From Streptomyces calvus (GTDB lineage: Bacteria; Actinomycetota; Actinomycetes; Streptomycetales; Streptomycetaceae): 64,000 bases of DNA. The notes beneath the pieces were generated by a model that had not been told where the DNA came from, searched no databases, and was given only the letters and a program-made list of their open reading frames with translations. Numbering within the stretch: position 1 is the first letter of the stretch; each line of letters starts with the position of its first letter. Shown one piece after another: positions 16,091 to 31,991 of the stretch. Made by a program: the position numbers and the translations under genes. The stretch lies in assembly GCF_006782915.1 (NCBI RefSeq), contig NZ_VCNP01000015.1:1-64000 (forward strand), given 5' to 3'.

Positions 16091-16777
16091 ATGACGCAGG
16101 CTGCCGTTCCCCCGATCGTCCCCCATGCCATGCCCACCCCCGGCGAACTGCCGGAGAACACCGCCGAGTGGGTCCTGGACCCGGACCGGGCCGTGCTGCT
16201 CGTCCACGACATGCAGCGCTACTTCGTGGACAAGCTGCCCGCGCGGCACTCGCCGCGCACCGAACTGGTCCGCCACACCGTCGCGTTGCGCGAGGCCGCG
16301 AACCGGGCCGGTGTCCCCGTCCTCTACACGGCGCAGCCGGGCGACATGAGCCCGGACGACCGCGGGCTGCTCGCCGACTTCTGGGGCGCCGGCATGAGTT
16401 CGCGTCCCGAACACCGGTCGGTGATCGACGAGTTGGCGCCGGCCGAGGACGACACCGTACTGGTCAAGTGGCGGCCCAGCGCCTACCACGGCGGTGAGCT
16501 GCTGCGGCTGCTGCGCGCCGCGGGCCGTGACCAGCTGGTGCTGTGCGGCGTGTACGCGCACGTCGGCATCCTGCTGACGGCCGCCGACGGGTTCGCGCAC
16601 GGCATCCGCACCTTCGTCGCGGGCGACGCCACCGCGGACTTCTCCCGCCGCCACCACCGGCTGGCGCTGTCCTACATGGCGGCGCGCTGCGCGATGGTGC
16701 TGCCGACGCGCGAGCTGGTGTCCGCGCTGGACGGGCGGCGGGCGGCGGACACCGCGCTCGCGGAGGCACGGTCGTGA
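16091..16777 (+). CDS. PhzD-type isochorismatase (ADIC to DHHA)
   Basis: 228 residues. Asp40 in LLVHDMQRYFVD and Lys126 in VLVKWRPSAYHG are the catalytic residues known from PhzD. LCGVYAHVGILLTA and ATADFSRRHHRLALSYMA match the PhzD pattern closely. The enzyme hydrolyses the enol-pyruvyl ether of 2-amino-2-deoxyisochorismate to give 2,3-dihydro-3-hydroxyanthranilate. No carrier domain is attached, unlike EntB; the carrier is separate (13375-13656). The 3' end overlaps the PhzE-like gene by GTGA. Confidence 0.92.
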   Translation: MTQAAVPPIVPHAMPTPGELPENTAEWVLDPDRAVLLVHDMQRYFVDKLPARHSPRTELVRHTVALREAANRAGVPVLYTAQPGDMSPDDRGLLADFWGAGMSSRPEHRSVIDELAPAEDDTVLVKWRPSAYHGGELLRLLRAAGRDQLVLCGVYAHVGILLTAADGFAHGIRTFVAGDATADFSRRHHRLALSYMAARCAMVLPTRELVSALDGRRAADTALAEARS

Positions 16778-18738
16778 GCGGCGTCCCGGGGGCGCTGCTG
16801 CGCCGCATCGCCGACGGCACGCACACCGGACCGTTCGCGCTGCTGCACCGCCCCGAGTCGGCCTCGCCGGACCGCGTCGACGTGCTGACCGGACCGGTGG
16901 AGGCGTACGAGGCGCTGGCCGACCTGCCGCTGGACGGCCCCGGTGACGGTGACGGGTTCGAGCTGCTGGCGCTCGTCCCGCACCGGCAGATCCGCGAGCG
17001 GGGCTTCGACCACGTGGACGACGGCACGCCGCTGGCCGGACTGCGGATCACCGGGCAGGAGTCGGTGCCGCTGGCGGACGTCCTGGCCGCGCTCCCGCGG
17101 TCCGCGGAGCATCCGCTGCGGCTGGAGGACGGCGGGTTCGAACTGGACGACCGCCGCTACGCCGACACCGTGCGCCGGGTCCTGGACGAGGAGATCGCCA
17201 CCGGGGCGGGCGCCAACTTCGTGCTGCGCCGCGACTACTCGGCACGCCTGGCGGGCTGGTCGGTACCGGCCGCGCTGGCGTACTACGGCCGGCTGCTGCG
17301 CCGCACGTCCGGACAGCACTGGACGTTCCTGGTGCACCTCGGCGACCGCACGCTGGTCGGCGCCAGCCCGGAGCGGCACGTGTCCCTGGAGGACGGGCGG
17401 GCCGTGATGAACCCCATCAGCGGCACCTACCGCTACCCCGAGGAGGGGCCGGAGGCGGAAGGGCTGCTGGAGTTCCTCGCCGACGACAAGGAGACCAACG
17501 AGCTCTTCATGGTCGTCGACGAGGAGCTGAAGATGATGAGCGCGGTGTGCGAGCAGGGCGGCCGGGTCCTCGGGCCGCGGCTGCGCATGATGGCGCACCT
17601 CGCCCACACCGAGTACTTCATCGAGGGCCGCACCGGCCTGGACCCGCGCGAGATCCTGCGCCGCACCCTGCTCGCGCCGACCGTGACGGGCTCCCCGCTG
17701 GAGAGCGCCTGTTCGGTGATCGCGCGGTTCGAGCCCGGGGGCCGCGGCTACTACTCGGGGGTCGCCGCCCTGATCGGCCGGCGCGCGGGCCGGCCCGTCA
17801 TGGACTCGGCGATCCTCATCCGGACCATGGACATCGACCGGGCCGGCCGGCTGCGGCTGGGGGTCGGGGCGACGCTGGTGCGGGACTCCGACCCGATGGC
17901 CGAGGCCGCCGAGACCCGCGCCAAGGCGGCCGGGCTGCTCGCGGCCGTCGCCGCCACCGGCGACGAGGACGGCTCCGTGCCCGTCGCCGCCACCGGCCGG
18001 CACGACGGTCCGGCCCGGCTGCCGGCCGTACGGGAGGCGCTGGTGCGGCGCAACGAGCCGCTGGCGCCGTTCTGGCTGGCCGAGCCGGGCTCCCGCGGGG
18101 TGCGGCGTCCGGCCCTCGACGGGCTGGACGTGCTGATCATCGACGCGGAGGACCACTTCACGGCGATGGGCGCCACCCTGCTGCGGTCCCTCGGCTGCGA
18201 CGTGCGGGTGCGCCGCTACGACGAGGACTACACGCTCCAGGGCCCGGACCTGGTGGTCGTCGGGCCCGGCCCGGGCGACCCGCGGGAACGCGGCCACGCG
18301 AAGATCGACATCCTGTACGAGGTCACCGGCCAACTGCTGGAGCAGGACACGCCGTTCCTGTCGGTGTGCCTGGGCCACCAGGTGCTGAGCGGCACGCTGG
18401 GCCTGGACCTGGTGCGCCGCCCGGTGCCCAACCAGGGGGTGCAGCGCGCCGTCGACCTGTTCGGCCGGCGCGAACTCGTCTACTTCTACAACTCGTTCAC
18501 GGCGCTCGCCGCGTCCGACGAGATCCCCGGCGCCCCGGTGCGCCCCGGCACGGTCCGTGTCGCGCGGGACCCGGTCACCCACGAGGTGCACGCGCTGCGC
18601 GGTCCCGGGTTCTGCTCCGTGCAGTTCCATCCGGCGTCGGTGATGACCAGGAACGGCGACCGTGTCCTGGGCGACCTGCTCACCGGCCTGCTCGCCCCGC
18701 CCGTTTGCCCACCGCCCGACCAGGGAGTCCCGGCGTGA
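16774..18738 (+). CDS. PhzE-type 2-amino-2-deoxyisochorismate synthase (fused TrpE/TrpG)
   Basis: 654 residues. N-terminal chorismate-utilising domain (about 1-430: GANFVLRRDYSA, VGASPERHVSLEDG, NPISGTYRYPEEG, TVTGSPLESACSVI, GGRGYYSGVAALIG) and C-terminal class I glutamine amidotransferase (about 450-640) with nucleophile Cys532 in SVCLGHQVL and His619. The usual HPES triad motif reads HPAS: Glu is replaced by Ala621. Expected to turn chorismate plus glutamine (or ammonia) into ADIC, as in phenazine biosynthesis; anthranilate synthase activity is the alternative but the PhzD-like neighbour argues for ADIC. GTG start has GGAGG 7 nt upstream; the stop overlaps the next ATG. Confidence 0.9.
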   Translation: MSGVPGALLRRIADGTHTGPFALLHRPESASPDRVDVLTGPVEAYEALADLPLDGPGDGDGFELLALVPHRQIRERGFDHVDDGTPLAGLRITGQESVPLADVLAALPRSAEHPLRLEDGGFELDDRRYADTVRRVLDEEIATGAGANFVLRRDYSARLAGWSVPAALAYYGRLLRRTSGQHWTFLVHLGDRTLVGASPERHVSLEDGRAVMNPISGTYRYPEEGPEAEGLLEFLADDKETNELFMVVDEELKMMSAVCEQGGRVLGPRLRMMAHLAHTEYFIEGRTGLDPREILRRTLLAPTVTGSPLESACSVIARFEPGGRGYYSGVAALIGRRAGRPVMDSAILIRTMDIDRAGRLRLGVGATLVRDSDPMAEAAETRAKAAGLLAAVAATGDEDGSVPVAATGRHDGPARLPAVREALVRRNEPLAPFWLAEPGSRGVRRPALDGLDVLIIDAEDHFTAMGATLLRSLGCDVRVRRYDEDYTLQGPDLVVVGPGPGDPRERGHAKIDILYEVTGQLLEQDTPFLSVCLGHQVLSGTLGLDLVRRPVPNQGVQRAVDLFGRRELVYFYNSFTALAASDEIPGAPVRPGTVRVARDPVTHEVHALRGPGFCSVQFHPASVMTRNGDRVLGDLLTGLLAPPVCPPPDQGVPA

Positions 18739-19970
18739 TGTCCGTATCGCAGTTCTCCGTGCCGCAGGCCGGCGTCCGTCCGGCCGAGCAGCAGCCGCAG
18801 TGGCCCGATCCCGAGGAGGTGACGCGGGTGCGGCAGCGGCTGGCCGGCCTGCCGCCGCTCGTCGGCCCCGACGACTGCGACCGGCTGGCCGTGCTGCTCG
18901 GCGAGGTCGCGCGCGGGCGGGCCTTCCTGCTCCAGGGCGGTGACTGCGCCGAGATGGTCGAGCGGGCCACTCCGGCGGCGGTGCACGGCACCGTGGAGAC
19001 CCTGGTGCGGCTGGCGGGGACGCTGGAGCGGGCCTTCGGGATGCCGGTGGTGACGGTCGGGCGGCTCGCCGGGCAGTACGCCAAGCCGCGTTCCAGCCCG
19101 GTCGAGACCGTGCACGGCCGCACCCTGCCCGCGTACCGCGGGGACGCCGTGAACGGCGCGGCGTTCACCCCGCAGGAGCGCACGCCCGATCCGCGGCGCA
19201 TGCTCCGGGCGTACGAGGCCGCCGCGACGACGCTGCGGCTGGTCGCCGACCGTCCGGAGGCCGGGCCGCGCACCGCGCGGGAGGTGTTCGTGTCGCACGA
19301 GGCGCTGCTGATGGACTACGAACTGCCGCTGACCCGCCGGGATGCGCGCACCGGCCGGCCCTACGCCGGTTCGGGGCACCTGCTGTGGGCGGGTGAGCGC
19401 ACCCGGGACCCGCAGGGGGCGCACATCGCGTACCTGGCGCGGATCGGCAACCCGGTGGCGGTGAAGATCGGCCCCGGTGCCCGCCCGGACGACCTGCTGC
19501 GCCTGGCGCGGGTGCTCAATCCGGCGGCGGTGCCCGGCCGGCTGACGTTCATCGTGCGCACGGGCGCGGGCACGGTCCGGCGGGTGCTGCCGGACCTGGT
19601 CGGCGCGGTCGCGGACGCCGGGGTGCCGGTGGCCTGGGTATGCGATCCGATGCACGGCAACACGGTGCGCGTGAACGGCCGCAAGACCCGGCACTTCGAC
19701 GACGTGTACGAGGAGATCAGCGGTTTCTTCGAGGTGCACCGGTCGCTGGGCACGCATCCCGGCGGGGTCCATCTGGAGATGACGGGCGCCGATGTGACGG
19801 AGTGCCTGGGCGGCGGATCGGGCGCGGTGTGGAGCGCGGGCGTCCGGCCCGCCGACCTGCCGTCGCGCTACGAGTCCGCCTGCGACCCGCGGCTGAACCG
19901 CACCCAGGCGCTGGAACTGGGCCGTCTGGTCGCCGGTCTGCGCACCCCGCCCCTGGTGCCGGCCGGCTGA
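18738..19970 (+). CDS. Class II (plant-type) DAHP synthase
   Basis: 410 residues. Metal and substrate residues: Cys70 in LLQGGDCAEM, VGRLAGQYAKPRSSP, GERTRDPQGAHIAY, VKIGPGARPDDL, CDPMHGNT, HLEMTGADVTECLGG and YESACDPRLN. Shorter than primary-metabolism AroA_II (~450-470), as in PhzC-type cluster copies, which usually lack the allosteric N-terminal extension. It condenses erythrose-4-phosphate and PEP to boost shikimate flux toward chorismate for 3-hydroxyanthranilate production. TGATG overlap with the PhzE-like gene; last gene of the aromatic operon. Confidence 0.92.
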   Translation: MSVSQFSVPQAGVRPAEQQPQWPDPEEVTRVRQRLAGLPPLVGPDDCDRLAVLLGEVARGRAFLLQGGDCAEMVERATPAAVHGTVETLVRLAGTLERAFGMPVVTVGRLAGQYAKPRSSPVETVHGRTLPAYRGDAVNGAAFTPQERTPDPRRMLRAYEAAATTLRLVADRPEAGPRTAREVFVSHEALLMDYELPLTRRDARTGRPYAGSGHLLWAGERTRDPQGAHIAYLARIGNPVAVKIGPGARPDDLLRLARVLNPAAVPGRLTFIVRTGAGTVRRVLPDLVGAVADAGVPVAWVCDPMHGNTVRVNGRKTRHFDDVYEEISGFFEVHRSLGTHPGGVHLEMTGADVTECLGGGSGAVWSAGVRPADLPSRYESACDPRLNRTQALELGRLVAGLRTPPLVPAG

Positions 19971-20007
19971 CGTGTCCGGGCAGGGCGTCGGGTCCTGCCC
20001 GGGCACG
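19971..20007. terminator. Bidirectional hairpin between DAHP synthase and LAL regulator
   Basis: Arms 19971-19984 and 19994-20007 (CGTGTCCGGGCAGG with CCTGCCCGGGCACG, one wobble) form a 14-bp stem with a nine-base loop, exactly in the gap between convergent genes ending at 19970 and 20014. There is no T-tract, which is common for Streptomyces terminators. Confidence 0.8.
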
Positions 20008-20013
20008 TCGTGC

Positions 20014-22905
20014 TCACGCCGCCCGGACGACCGTGCCGGCCGGGTGGCGGGCCAGGCCCTGGAGGGCGCCGCCGAGGTCGGAGCGGGCGGTGATGCCGAG
20101 TTTCTCGTACACCCGGTACAGGTGGTTCTCGACGGTGCGGACGGAGACGACCAGGCGCGCGGCGATGTCGCGGTTGGACAGGCCGCCGGCGGCGAGTGCG
20201 GCGACCTCGCGTTCGCGGCTGGTCAGCGGTGCGGTGCGGGCCGGCTGCCGGTGTTCCTGCGGGTCGGCCCAGGGCGGCAGGGGGCAGCCGGCCTCCGTGA
20301 GCAGCCGGGTGCCGGCGGCCCGGGCGAGGCGGCTCGCTCTCCGTCGGCCGTCCTTGCGGTAGGCGCGGGCGGCCTGCGCGGCCGCCTCGGCGGCGAGCGG
20401 GACGGCGCCGAGGGTGCGGAAGCGGGCCGAGACCTCCTCCAGTGCCTCGCCGTCCGACCGGGCCAGCGCGGTGACGTGGTCGGCCCGGAGCCGCATCAGG
20501 TCCGAGCCGGCGCCGTCGGCGAGCCGCGCGGCGCGGACGGCGGCGCGCGGCGCGTCCCCGACCCGGGCGGCCAGGTGCAGTGCGGCGAGGGCGGACGCGG
20601 GGCGGGCCGCGGCGCGTTGGGCGGCCTCCAGGGCGCGGCAGGCGGCACCGGAGCGGTCACCGGTGTGGGCGAGCACGACGGCGTGTTCGAGCAGGACGGC
20701 GTCGTCGGCCTGGGGGTGGGCGGGGGATGTTCGTCGTGCGGCCTGTGCCTCGACCAGGGTCTGCAGGGCCTCGGTCGGCCTGCCCGCCTCGGCGAGTGCT
20801 CCGGCCAGCTGGGCGAGGGTCCAGGCGGGGGTGGCCAGCCAGTCGGGGCGTACGGGCAGGGCGCTGGCGCCGCGCAGCAGGGTGACGGCCTCGCCGGGCC
20901 GGCCGAGCAGGCGCAGCAGCCGGGAGCGGAGCAGGGCGTGCTGGAGGCGGCGCAGGTCGTCGTCGGGGCCGTCGGAACGGCCGATCGCGTCCAGGGTGGC
21001 GGTGACGCGGGCGAGGTCGCCCTGTGCGAAGGCGCAGCGCGCCACGGCGACCAGGCACCGCAGGCGGGCGTCGTCGGGCCAGGCGGCGAGGTCGTGGGTG
21101 TGCCGGTCGACGAGGGCCAGGGCCCTGTCCGGGTGGCCGAGTTCGGCGAGGGCGAGGGCGGCGGGCGGCAGCAGGTGCTGCACCACCGGGGAGTCGGGCG
21201 GTTCGCCCGGCAGGACGGTGCGTCCCGCGCGGGCGGCGTCGTCCGGCCGGTCGGCGAGCAGCGCGAGGACGGCGTGGAAGCCGTGCCGGAGGCCCGTGCC
21301 GTCCGGGCCGAGCCCGTCGGGCAGCCCGTCCACGACGGCGGCGGCGTCGGTGCCGCGGCCCAGTCCCCAGGCGACGTTGTCGGCCCGGTCCCGTACGGCG
21401 GCGACGACCTCGTCGGCGGGCAGCGCCGTCAGCAGGTCGGCCGCGCGGTCGGCGAACACCCGCGCGAACACGTCCTCCGCCTCCTGGTGCCGCCCGGTTC
21501 CGGCGAGCGCCCGCCCGAGCAGCAGCGACGCCCGCGCGACGTCGTGGCGGAGCGCGCGGCCGGGCTCCGGGCACCCGTCGGCCGGGAACCACGCGCTGTC
21601 GGTGCGGTCCGCGGCGGGTGCGGCCCCCGCCGCGCTGACGGGCAGGGTGCCGGCCGGGGCCGCGGTCGCTGTGCCGGCGGTGGTGTCGCGGTCGGCGGCC
21701 GGTTCGTCGGCCGCGGGTGGGGCGGGGGGCGCGCCGGCGGGGAGGAGTGCGGTGGCGGGTGCGTCGGCGGTGGGCGTGCCGAGGAGCGGGCGGCACAGGT
21801 GTTCGGTGAGGGGGTAGTCGCGGCGGTGGGCCGCGGTGCGGGCCGCGGCGAGCAGCACCGCGGGTTCCGGGACGCGGCCGGCCGCCATCCGCAGCGTCGC
21901 CATGCGCACCACGTCGTGGGCGCGCCGGGCCCCGGTCGCCTCGATGGCGTCGGCGAGTTGCAGGCGCAGCCGCTGCGCGGTGAGCCCCGACATCCGGTCC
22001 GCGACCACCGCGCCGGTGAGGGGTTCGGTCAGCCGGATGCCGACCCGGCGGCCGCCGTACTCGATCTGCACGAGGCCGCGTCCGTCGAGGGTCTCCGCCG
22101 CGCGGGCGAGGCCGAGCCGTTCGGCGAGCCCGTACTCGACCTGCCCGACCAGGGCCAGCACGTTCACCAGTTCCTGTTCCTCCGGCGCCAGGTCGCGCAG
22201 GCGGAGGCGGACGATGTCGGCCAGCCGCTCGGGCGGACGGGCGGGCAGCCCGTCCCAGTGCCAGTGGCCGTCGACGCGGCGCAGCGAGCCGTCCGCCAGC
22301 GCGTACTCGACGAGTTCGTGCAGGATCAGGGCGTTGCCCCGGGTGGTGGCCCACAGCCGTTCCAGGGTCCCGGAGTCCACGGGCCCGCCGACCCGGCGGC
22401 GGAGGATGGCACTGACCAGGTCCCGCGGGAACGGCCGTACTTCGAGGCGTTCCACCAGGCGCTCCACCCACAGCTTGTCCACCCCGGCGGGCAGTGCGGC
22501 GTCCCGCGGTGCGGTGGCGGCGACCGCCACCCGCCCGGAGGCGGCCAGCCGGTACAGCCGGTGCGCGGCGGACTCCTCCACGAGATGGGCGTCGTCGAAG
22601 CCGACGACGGTGCGCCGCGCGGGGTCGCTGTGCCGCCGTACCGATTCCAGGCGGTCCAGGCACTCGGTGAGCGAGCAGTAGTTCTCCGCGCAGCCGGTCT
22701 CCGGCCCGCCCGCCCCGCCGACCGCCACGACGGTGCGGCCCTCGGCCGCGACGCGTCGGAGAGCGGCGGCGAGCAGGCGCGTCTTCCCCACGCCGGTGGT
22801 ACCGGTGAGGAGGATTCCGCCGCGGTCCGTGAGAGCGGATTCGATGGCCCGCAGTTCTGCCTGGCGAGCCGTGACCGCCCACAACTGTTCGTTCTCCGTC
22901 GGCAT
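20014..22905 (-). CDS. LAL-family LuxR transcriptional regulator (large ATP-binding)
   Basis: 963 residues. N-terminal AAA-type ATPase with Walker [15 protein letters not shown] near residue 30 and [12 protein letters not shown] as the Walker B region; a long helical-repeat middle; C-terminal LuxR/GerE helix-turn-helix [22 protein letters not shown] followed by [19 protein letters not shown] (final ~65 residues). LAL proteins are typical cluster-situated activators in Streptomyces. ATG 22905 is chosen for the AAGGA site 5-6 nt upstream and because [18 protein letters not shown] begins the conserved domain; the frame is open further upstream. An 11-bp direct repeat lies about 200 bp upstream (23101-23118). 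It sits between the aromatic and PUFA-like blocks, so it likely controls both. Confidence 0.9.
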   Translation of the reverse strand: MPTENEQLWAVTARQAELRAIESALTDRGGILLTGTTGVGKTRLLAAALRRVAAEGRTVVAVGGAGGPETGCAENYCSLTECLDRLESVRRHSDPARRTVVGFDDAHLVEESAAHRLYRLAASGRVAVAATAPRDAALPAGVDKLWVERLVERLEVRPFPRDLVSAILRRRVGGPVDSGTLERLWATTRGNALILHELVEYALADGSLRRVDGHWHWDGLPARPPERLADIVRLRLRDLAPEEQELVNVLALVGQVEYGLAERLGLARAAETLDGRGLVQIEYGGRRVGIRLTEPLTGAVVADRMSGLTAQRLRLQLADAIEATGARRAHDVVRMATLRMAAGRVPEPAVLLAAARTAAHRRDYPLTEHLCRPLLGTPTADAPATALLPAGAPPAPPAADEPAADRDTTAGTATAAPAGTLPVSAAGAAPAADRTDSAWFPADGCPEPGRALRHDVARASLLLGRALAGTGRHQEAEDVFARVFADRAADLLTALPADEVVAAVRDRADNVAWGLGRGTDAAAVVDGLPDGLGPDGTGLRHGFHAVLALLADRPDDAARAGRTVLPGEPPDSPVVQHLLPPAALALAELGHPDRALALVDRHTHDLAAWPDDARLRCLVAVARCAFAQGDLARVTATLDAIGRSDGPDDDLRRLQHALLRSRLLRLLGRPGEAVTLLRGASALPVRPDWLATPAWTLAQLAGALAEAGRPTEALQTLVEAQAARRTSPAHPQADDAVLLEHAVVLAHTGDRSGAACRALEAAQRAAARPASALAALHLAARVGDAPRAAVRAARLADGAGSDLMRLRADHVTALARSDGEALEEVSARFRTLGAVPLAAEAAAQAARAYRKDGRRRASRLARAAGTRLLTEAGCPLPPWADPQEHRQPARTAPLTSREREVAALAAGGLSNRDIAARLVVSVRTVENHLYRVYEKLGITARSDLGGALQGLARHPAGTVVRAA

Positions 22906-23100
22906 TTCGGTCCTTGTCAACTCTCTCGGTGAGAAGGCGTCGATCACGGAATGTACGGAAGAGCAGTCACCCTTTTCGGAGGCCGCTTCGGGAAGAGATT
23001 TCACCGGCGTGAAGGGCGCGGTGGAGTGCGGCCGTGGAATGTCCTTGTATGGGTCGGCGTTCACGATACGAGAGCCGTCGGACGCCGCACTGAGGCGTTT

Positions 23101-23118
23101 CTGACACCGCGCTGACAC
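23101..23118. promoter_or_regulatory. Perfect 11-bp-period direct repeat (SARP-box-like) upstream of the LAL gene
   Basis: CTGACAC (23101-23107), CGCG, CTGACAC (23112-23118); on the LAL-coding strand it reads GTGTCAG-N4-GTGTCAG. The TGTCA core and 4-bp spacer are the same as in the repeat at 2121-2138. It is in the 537-bp intergenic region 22906-23442 shared by the LAL gene (leftward) and the ACP-PKS operon (rightward). A SARP target is likely; a PHO-box-like site is the alternative. Confidence 0.5.
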
Positions 23119-23243
23119 GGCGGATGAGCCATGGCGAAGGCGCGGTCGGGCCACGGCCGTGCGGGCCTCGGGCGAGCGCGGGACAGGCGACCGCACGGTT
23201 CCACCCACACGCCGCTCACCTGCAGCAACGCACCGTTTTCGCA

Positions 23244-23396
23244 GTCGATTCGCGACTCCCTGGACCCCTTGCACATCGCTCACGATTGAGTTGCGCGAAG
23301 GGTGTCGGCCTCCCTACGCTCCCGAACTGCGAGCGGAGGCCTGACCGCTCTTTGTTCTCCCTCACCAACCGCCCACTCCGGATTTCGCGAATCGAC
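23244..23396. repeat. Perfect 12-bp inverted repeat flanking the PKS operon promoter
   Basis: GTCGATTCGCGA (23244-23255) and its exact reverse complement TCGCGAATCGAC (23385-23396), 129 bp apart, bracket the promoter-like element at 23291-23320. Each arm contains the TCGCGA or GATTCGCG core; the left arm is itself nested in AGTCG-N5-CGACT. A pair of operator sites supporting looping is one reading. Confidence 0.55.
23291..23320 (+). promoter_or_regulatory. Candidate promoter of the ACP/PUFA-like PKS operon
   Basis: TTGCGC (23291-23296), 18-bp spacer, TACGCT (23315-23320), close to the Streptomyces vegetative TTGACN/TANNNT pattern. It lies about 120 bp upstream of ATG 23443 and is followed by a long 5' leader that contains a hairpin. 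Another TTGCAC element lies at 23269-23274. Confidence 0.4.
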
Positions 23397-23407
23397 GCTC
23401 CGGAGTG
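23374..23407 (+). promoter_or_regulatory. 5'-leader hairpin upstream of the free ACP gene
   Basis: CACTCCGG (23374-23381) pairs perfectly with CCGGAGTG (23400-23407) around an 18-base loop that contains TTTCGCGAA. It ends 35 nt before ATG 23443 and about 22 nt before the AAAGGA ribosome site, so it would sit in the mRNA leader. It may affect message stability or translation. Confidence 0.4.
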
Positions 23408-23442
23408 CACGCGTACGTATAGGCACGAGAAAGGAACGGGTC

Positions 23443-23709
23443 ATGGGCAAGGTCACGGCCGGCGAGGTCCAACAGTGGCTGATCGAGAAGATCGCGGAGC
23501 GGCTCGGCGAACAGCCCTCGGCCATTCCTCCGGGCCAGTATTTCGACGAACTCGACATGGACAGCACGGAGGCTCTGATCATCGCGGGTGAAATGGAGAG
23601 CTGGCTGGGCTTCGAACTGGGCACCACGGCGCTGTGGTACCACCCGACCATCGAGGCCCTGTCGGCGCACATAGCCGAGGAGAGTGCGCGGCATGGCGCG
23701 ACGGCCTGA
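23443..23709 (+). CDS. Discrete acyl carrier protein
   Basis: 88 residues. Phosphopantetheine Ser41 in FDELDMDSTEALIIAGEME, helix III ALWYHPTIEALSAHIAEE. This ACP style (short, WLGFELG before a YHPTIEAL helix) is typical of stand-alone ACPs beside PUFA/hgl-like PKS genes. AAAGGA at 23430-23435 supports ATG 23443. It is first in the 23443-46672 transcription unit and overlaps the thioesterase gene by 17 nt. It may hold a starter unit or receive the finished chain. Confidence 0.9.
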   Translation: MGKVTAGEVQQWLIEKIAERLGEQPSAIPPGQYFDELDMDSTEALIIAGEMESWLGFELGTTALWYHPTIEALSAHIAEESARHGATA

Positions 23710-24630
23710 CGCGACGTCGCGGCCGAAGCTGCTGATACGGCACCGGCAGGCCGCGCCCGGCGCGGACACCGTCTACGCGGTGCACCCGGGCGCGCTGCCC
23801 GTCGGCCTCTGGGCCGGCCTGGCCGGCGCGCTGCCGCGGGAGACCGGGTTCGCCGTGCTCGACCTGGGTGCGGTGCCCGAGTACGGGGAGGCCGCGCTCG
23901 CCCCGGAACTCTCCCGCCTGACGGTCGGTCACCTCGTCGACCTGCTGGCCACCGCCTACCGCGCGGACCGCGCCGACGGCGACGGCCTCGGTGACGGCGA
24001 CGGCGACGGCGCGGGCACCGTGTTCGTCGGCTGGTCGTTCGGCGGGGTGCTCGCCCACGGGCTGACGGAACGGCTGGAGCCGGCCGAACGGCCGCGCGCC
24101 GTCGTGCTGTTGGACAGCATCGCCCCGACGGACGCCTACCAGCACACCGAGGGCGAGCCGATCGACCCGGCGATCGTCCTGCGCTGGTTCGCGATGTTCC
24201 TGGGCGCCCGCCGCGGCGCCGAGGTGCGTCCGCGTCCCGTGCCGCCCGGCACGGACACCGACGCCGCGCTGGCGCTGCTGCTCGACGACGCGATCGCCGC
24301 CGGCGCGCTGCCGCCGGACACGCCCATGGCCGGCATGCGCAAGCTCTTCGAGGCCTATACGGCGGGACTGCTGCGCAACAACCGGCTCACCGCCCCCTAC
24401 CGCCCGGCGCCCGCCGCCGTCCCCCTCGTCCAGATCAAGGCCGCCGACAGTCTGGTTCCGGCGGATCCGACGCTGGGCTGGGGCGAGCTGGCGGGCCGCG
24501 GGCTCACCACCCACTCCGTGCCCGGCGACCACTACACCATGCTGATCCGCCCGGACGCCTCGCAGGCCACAGCCGGACTCCTCCCCCTCCTCCGCCCGGC
24601 GCCGCTCGTCACGACCCGGAGGCCCTCGCC

Positions 24631-24634
<4 letters not shown>
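23693..24634 (+). CDS. Alpha/beta-hydrolase thioesterase
   Basis: 313 residues. VYAVHPGALPVGLWAGLAGAL (strand/oxyanion region) is split here by its own motif VHPG; nucleophile Ser115 in FVGWSFGGVLAHG and catalytic His280 in SVPGDHYTMLIRP. Similar to type I/II thioesterases of polyketide and non-ribosomal systems, so it should release or edit acyl-ACP chains of the PUFA-like synthase. A Gly/Asp repeat (DGDGLGDGDGDGAG) interrupts the region before the nucleophile. ATG 23693 has GAGGAG upstream; GTG 23684 is a less likely start. The stop overlaps the PKS GTG as GTGA. Confidence 0.85.
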
Positions 24635-31899
<7,265 letters not shown>

Positions 31900-31925
31900 C
31901 CGATGGCCTGTGACGGACGTACCAC

Positions 31926-31951
31926 GCGGGCGGCGGTCCACCGCCGCCCGC
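31926..31951. terminator. Hairpin between PfaA-like and PfaC-like genes
   Basis: GCGGGCGGCGGT (31926-31937) and ACCGCCGCCCGC (31940-31951) are perfectly complementary around CC. The 92-bp gap 31900-31991 is the largest within the synthase genes. Without a T-run it may be an attenuating or stabilising structure instead of a full stop. Confidence 0.55.
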
Positions 31952-31991
31952 CCCACAGGATCCCCCGTCTGGGAAGGGACCTCTCTTCGTC

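Noticed and set aside
19972-22932. 986-codon plus-strand frame opposite the LAL regulator
   Set aside because: Low-complexity Gly/Arg/Ala text. The minus-strand frame has Walker and LuxR HTH motifs.
23101-23118. Gamma-butyrolactone (ARE) operator
   Set aside because: The element is a direct, not inverted, repeat and no ArpA-like receptor gene is in the window.
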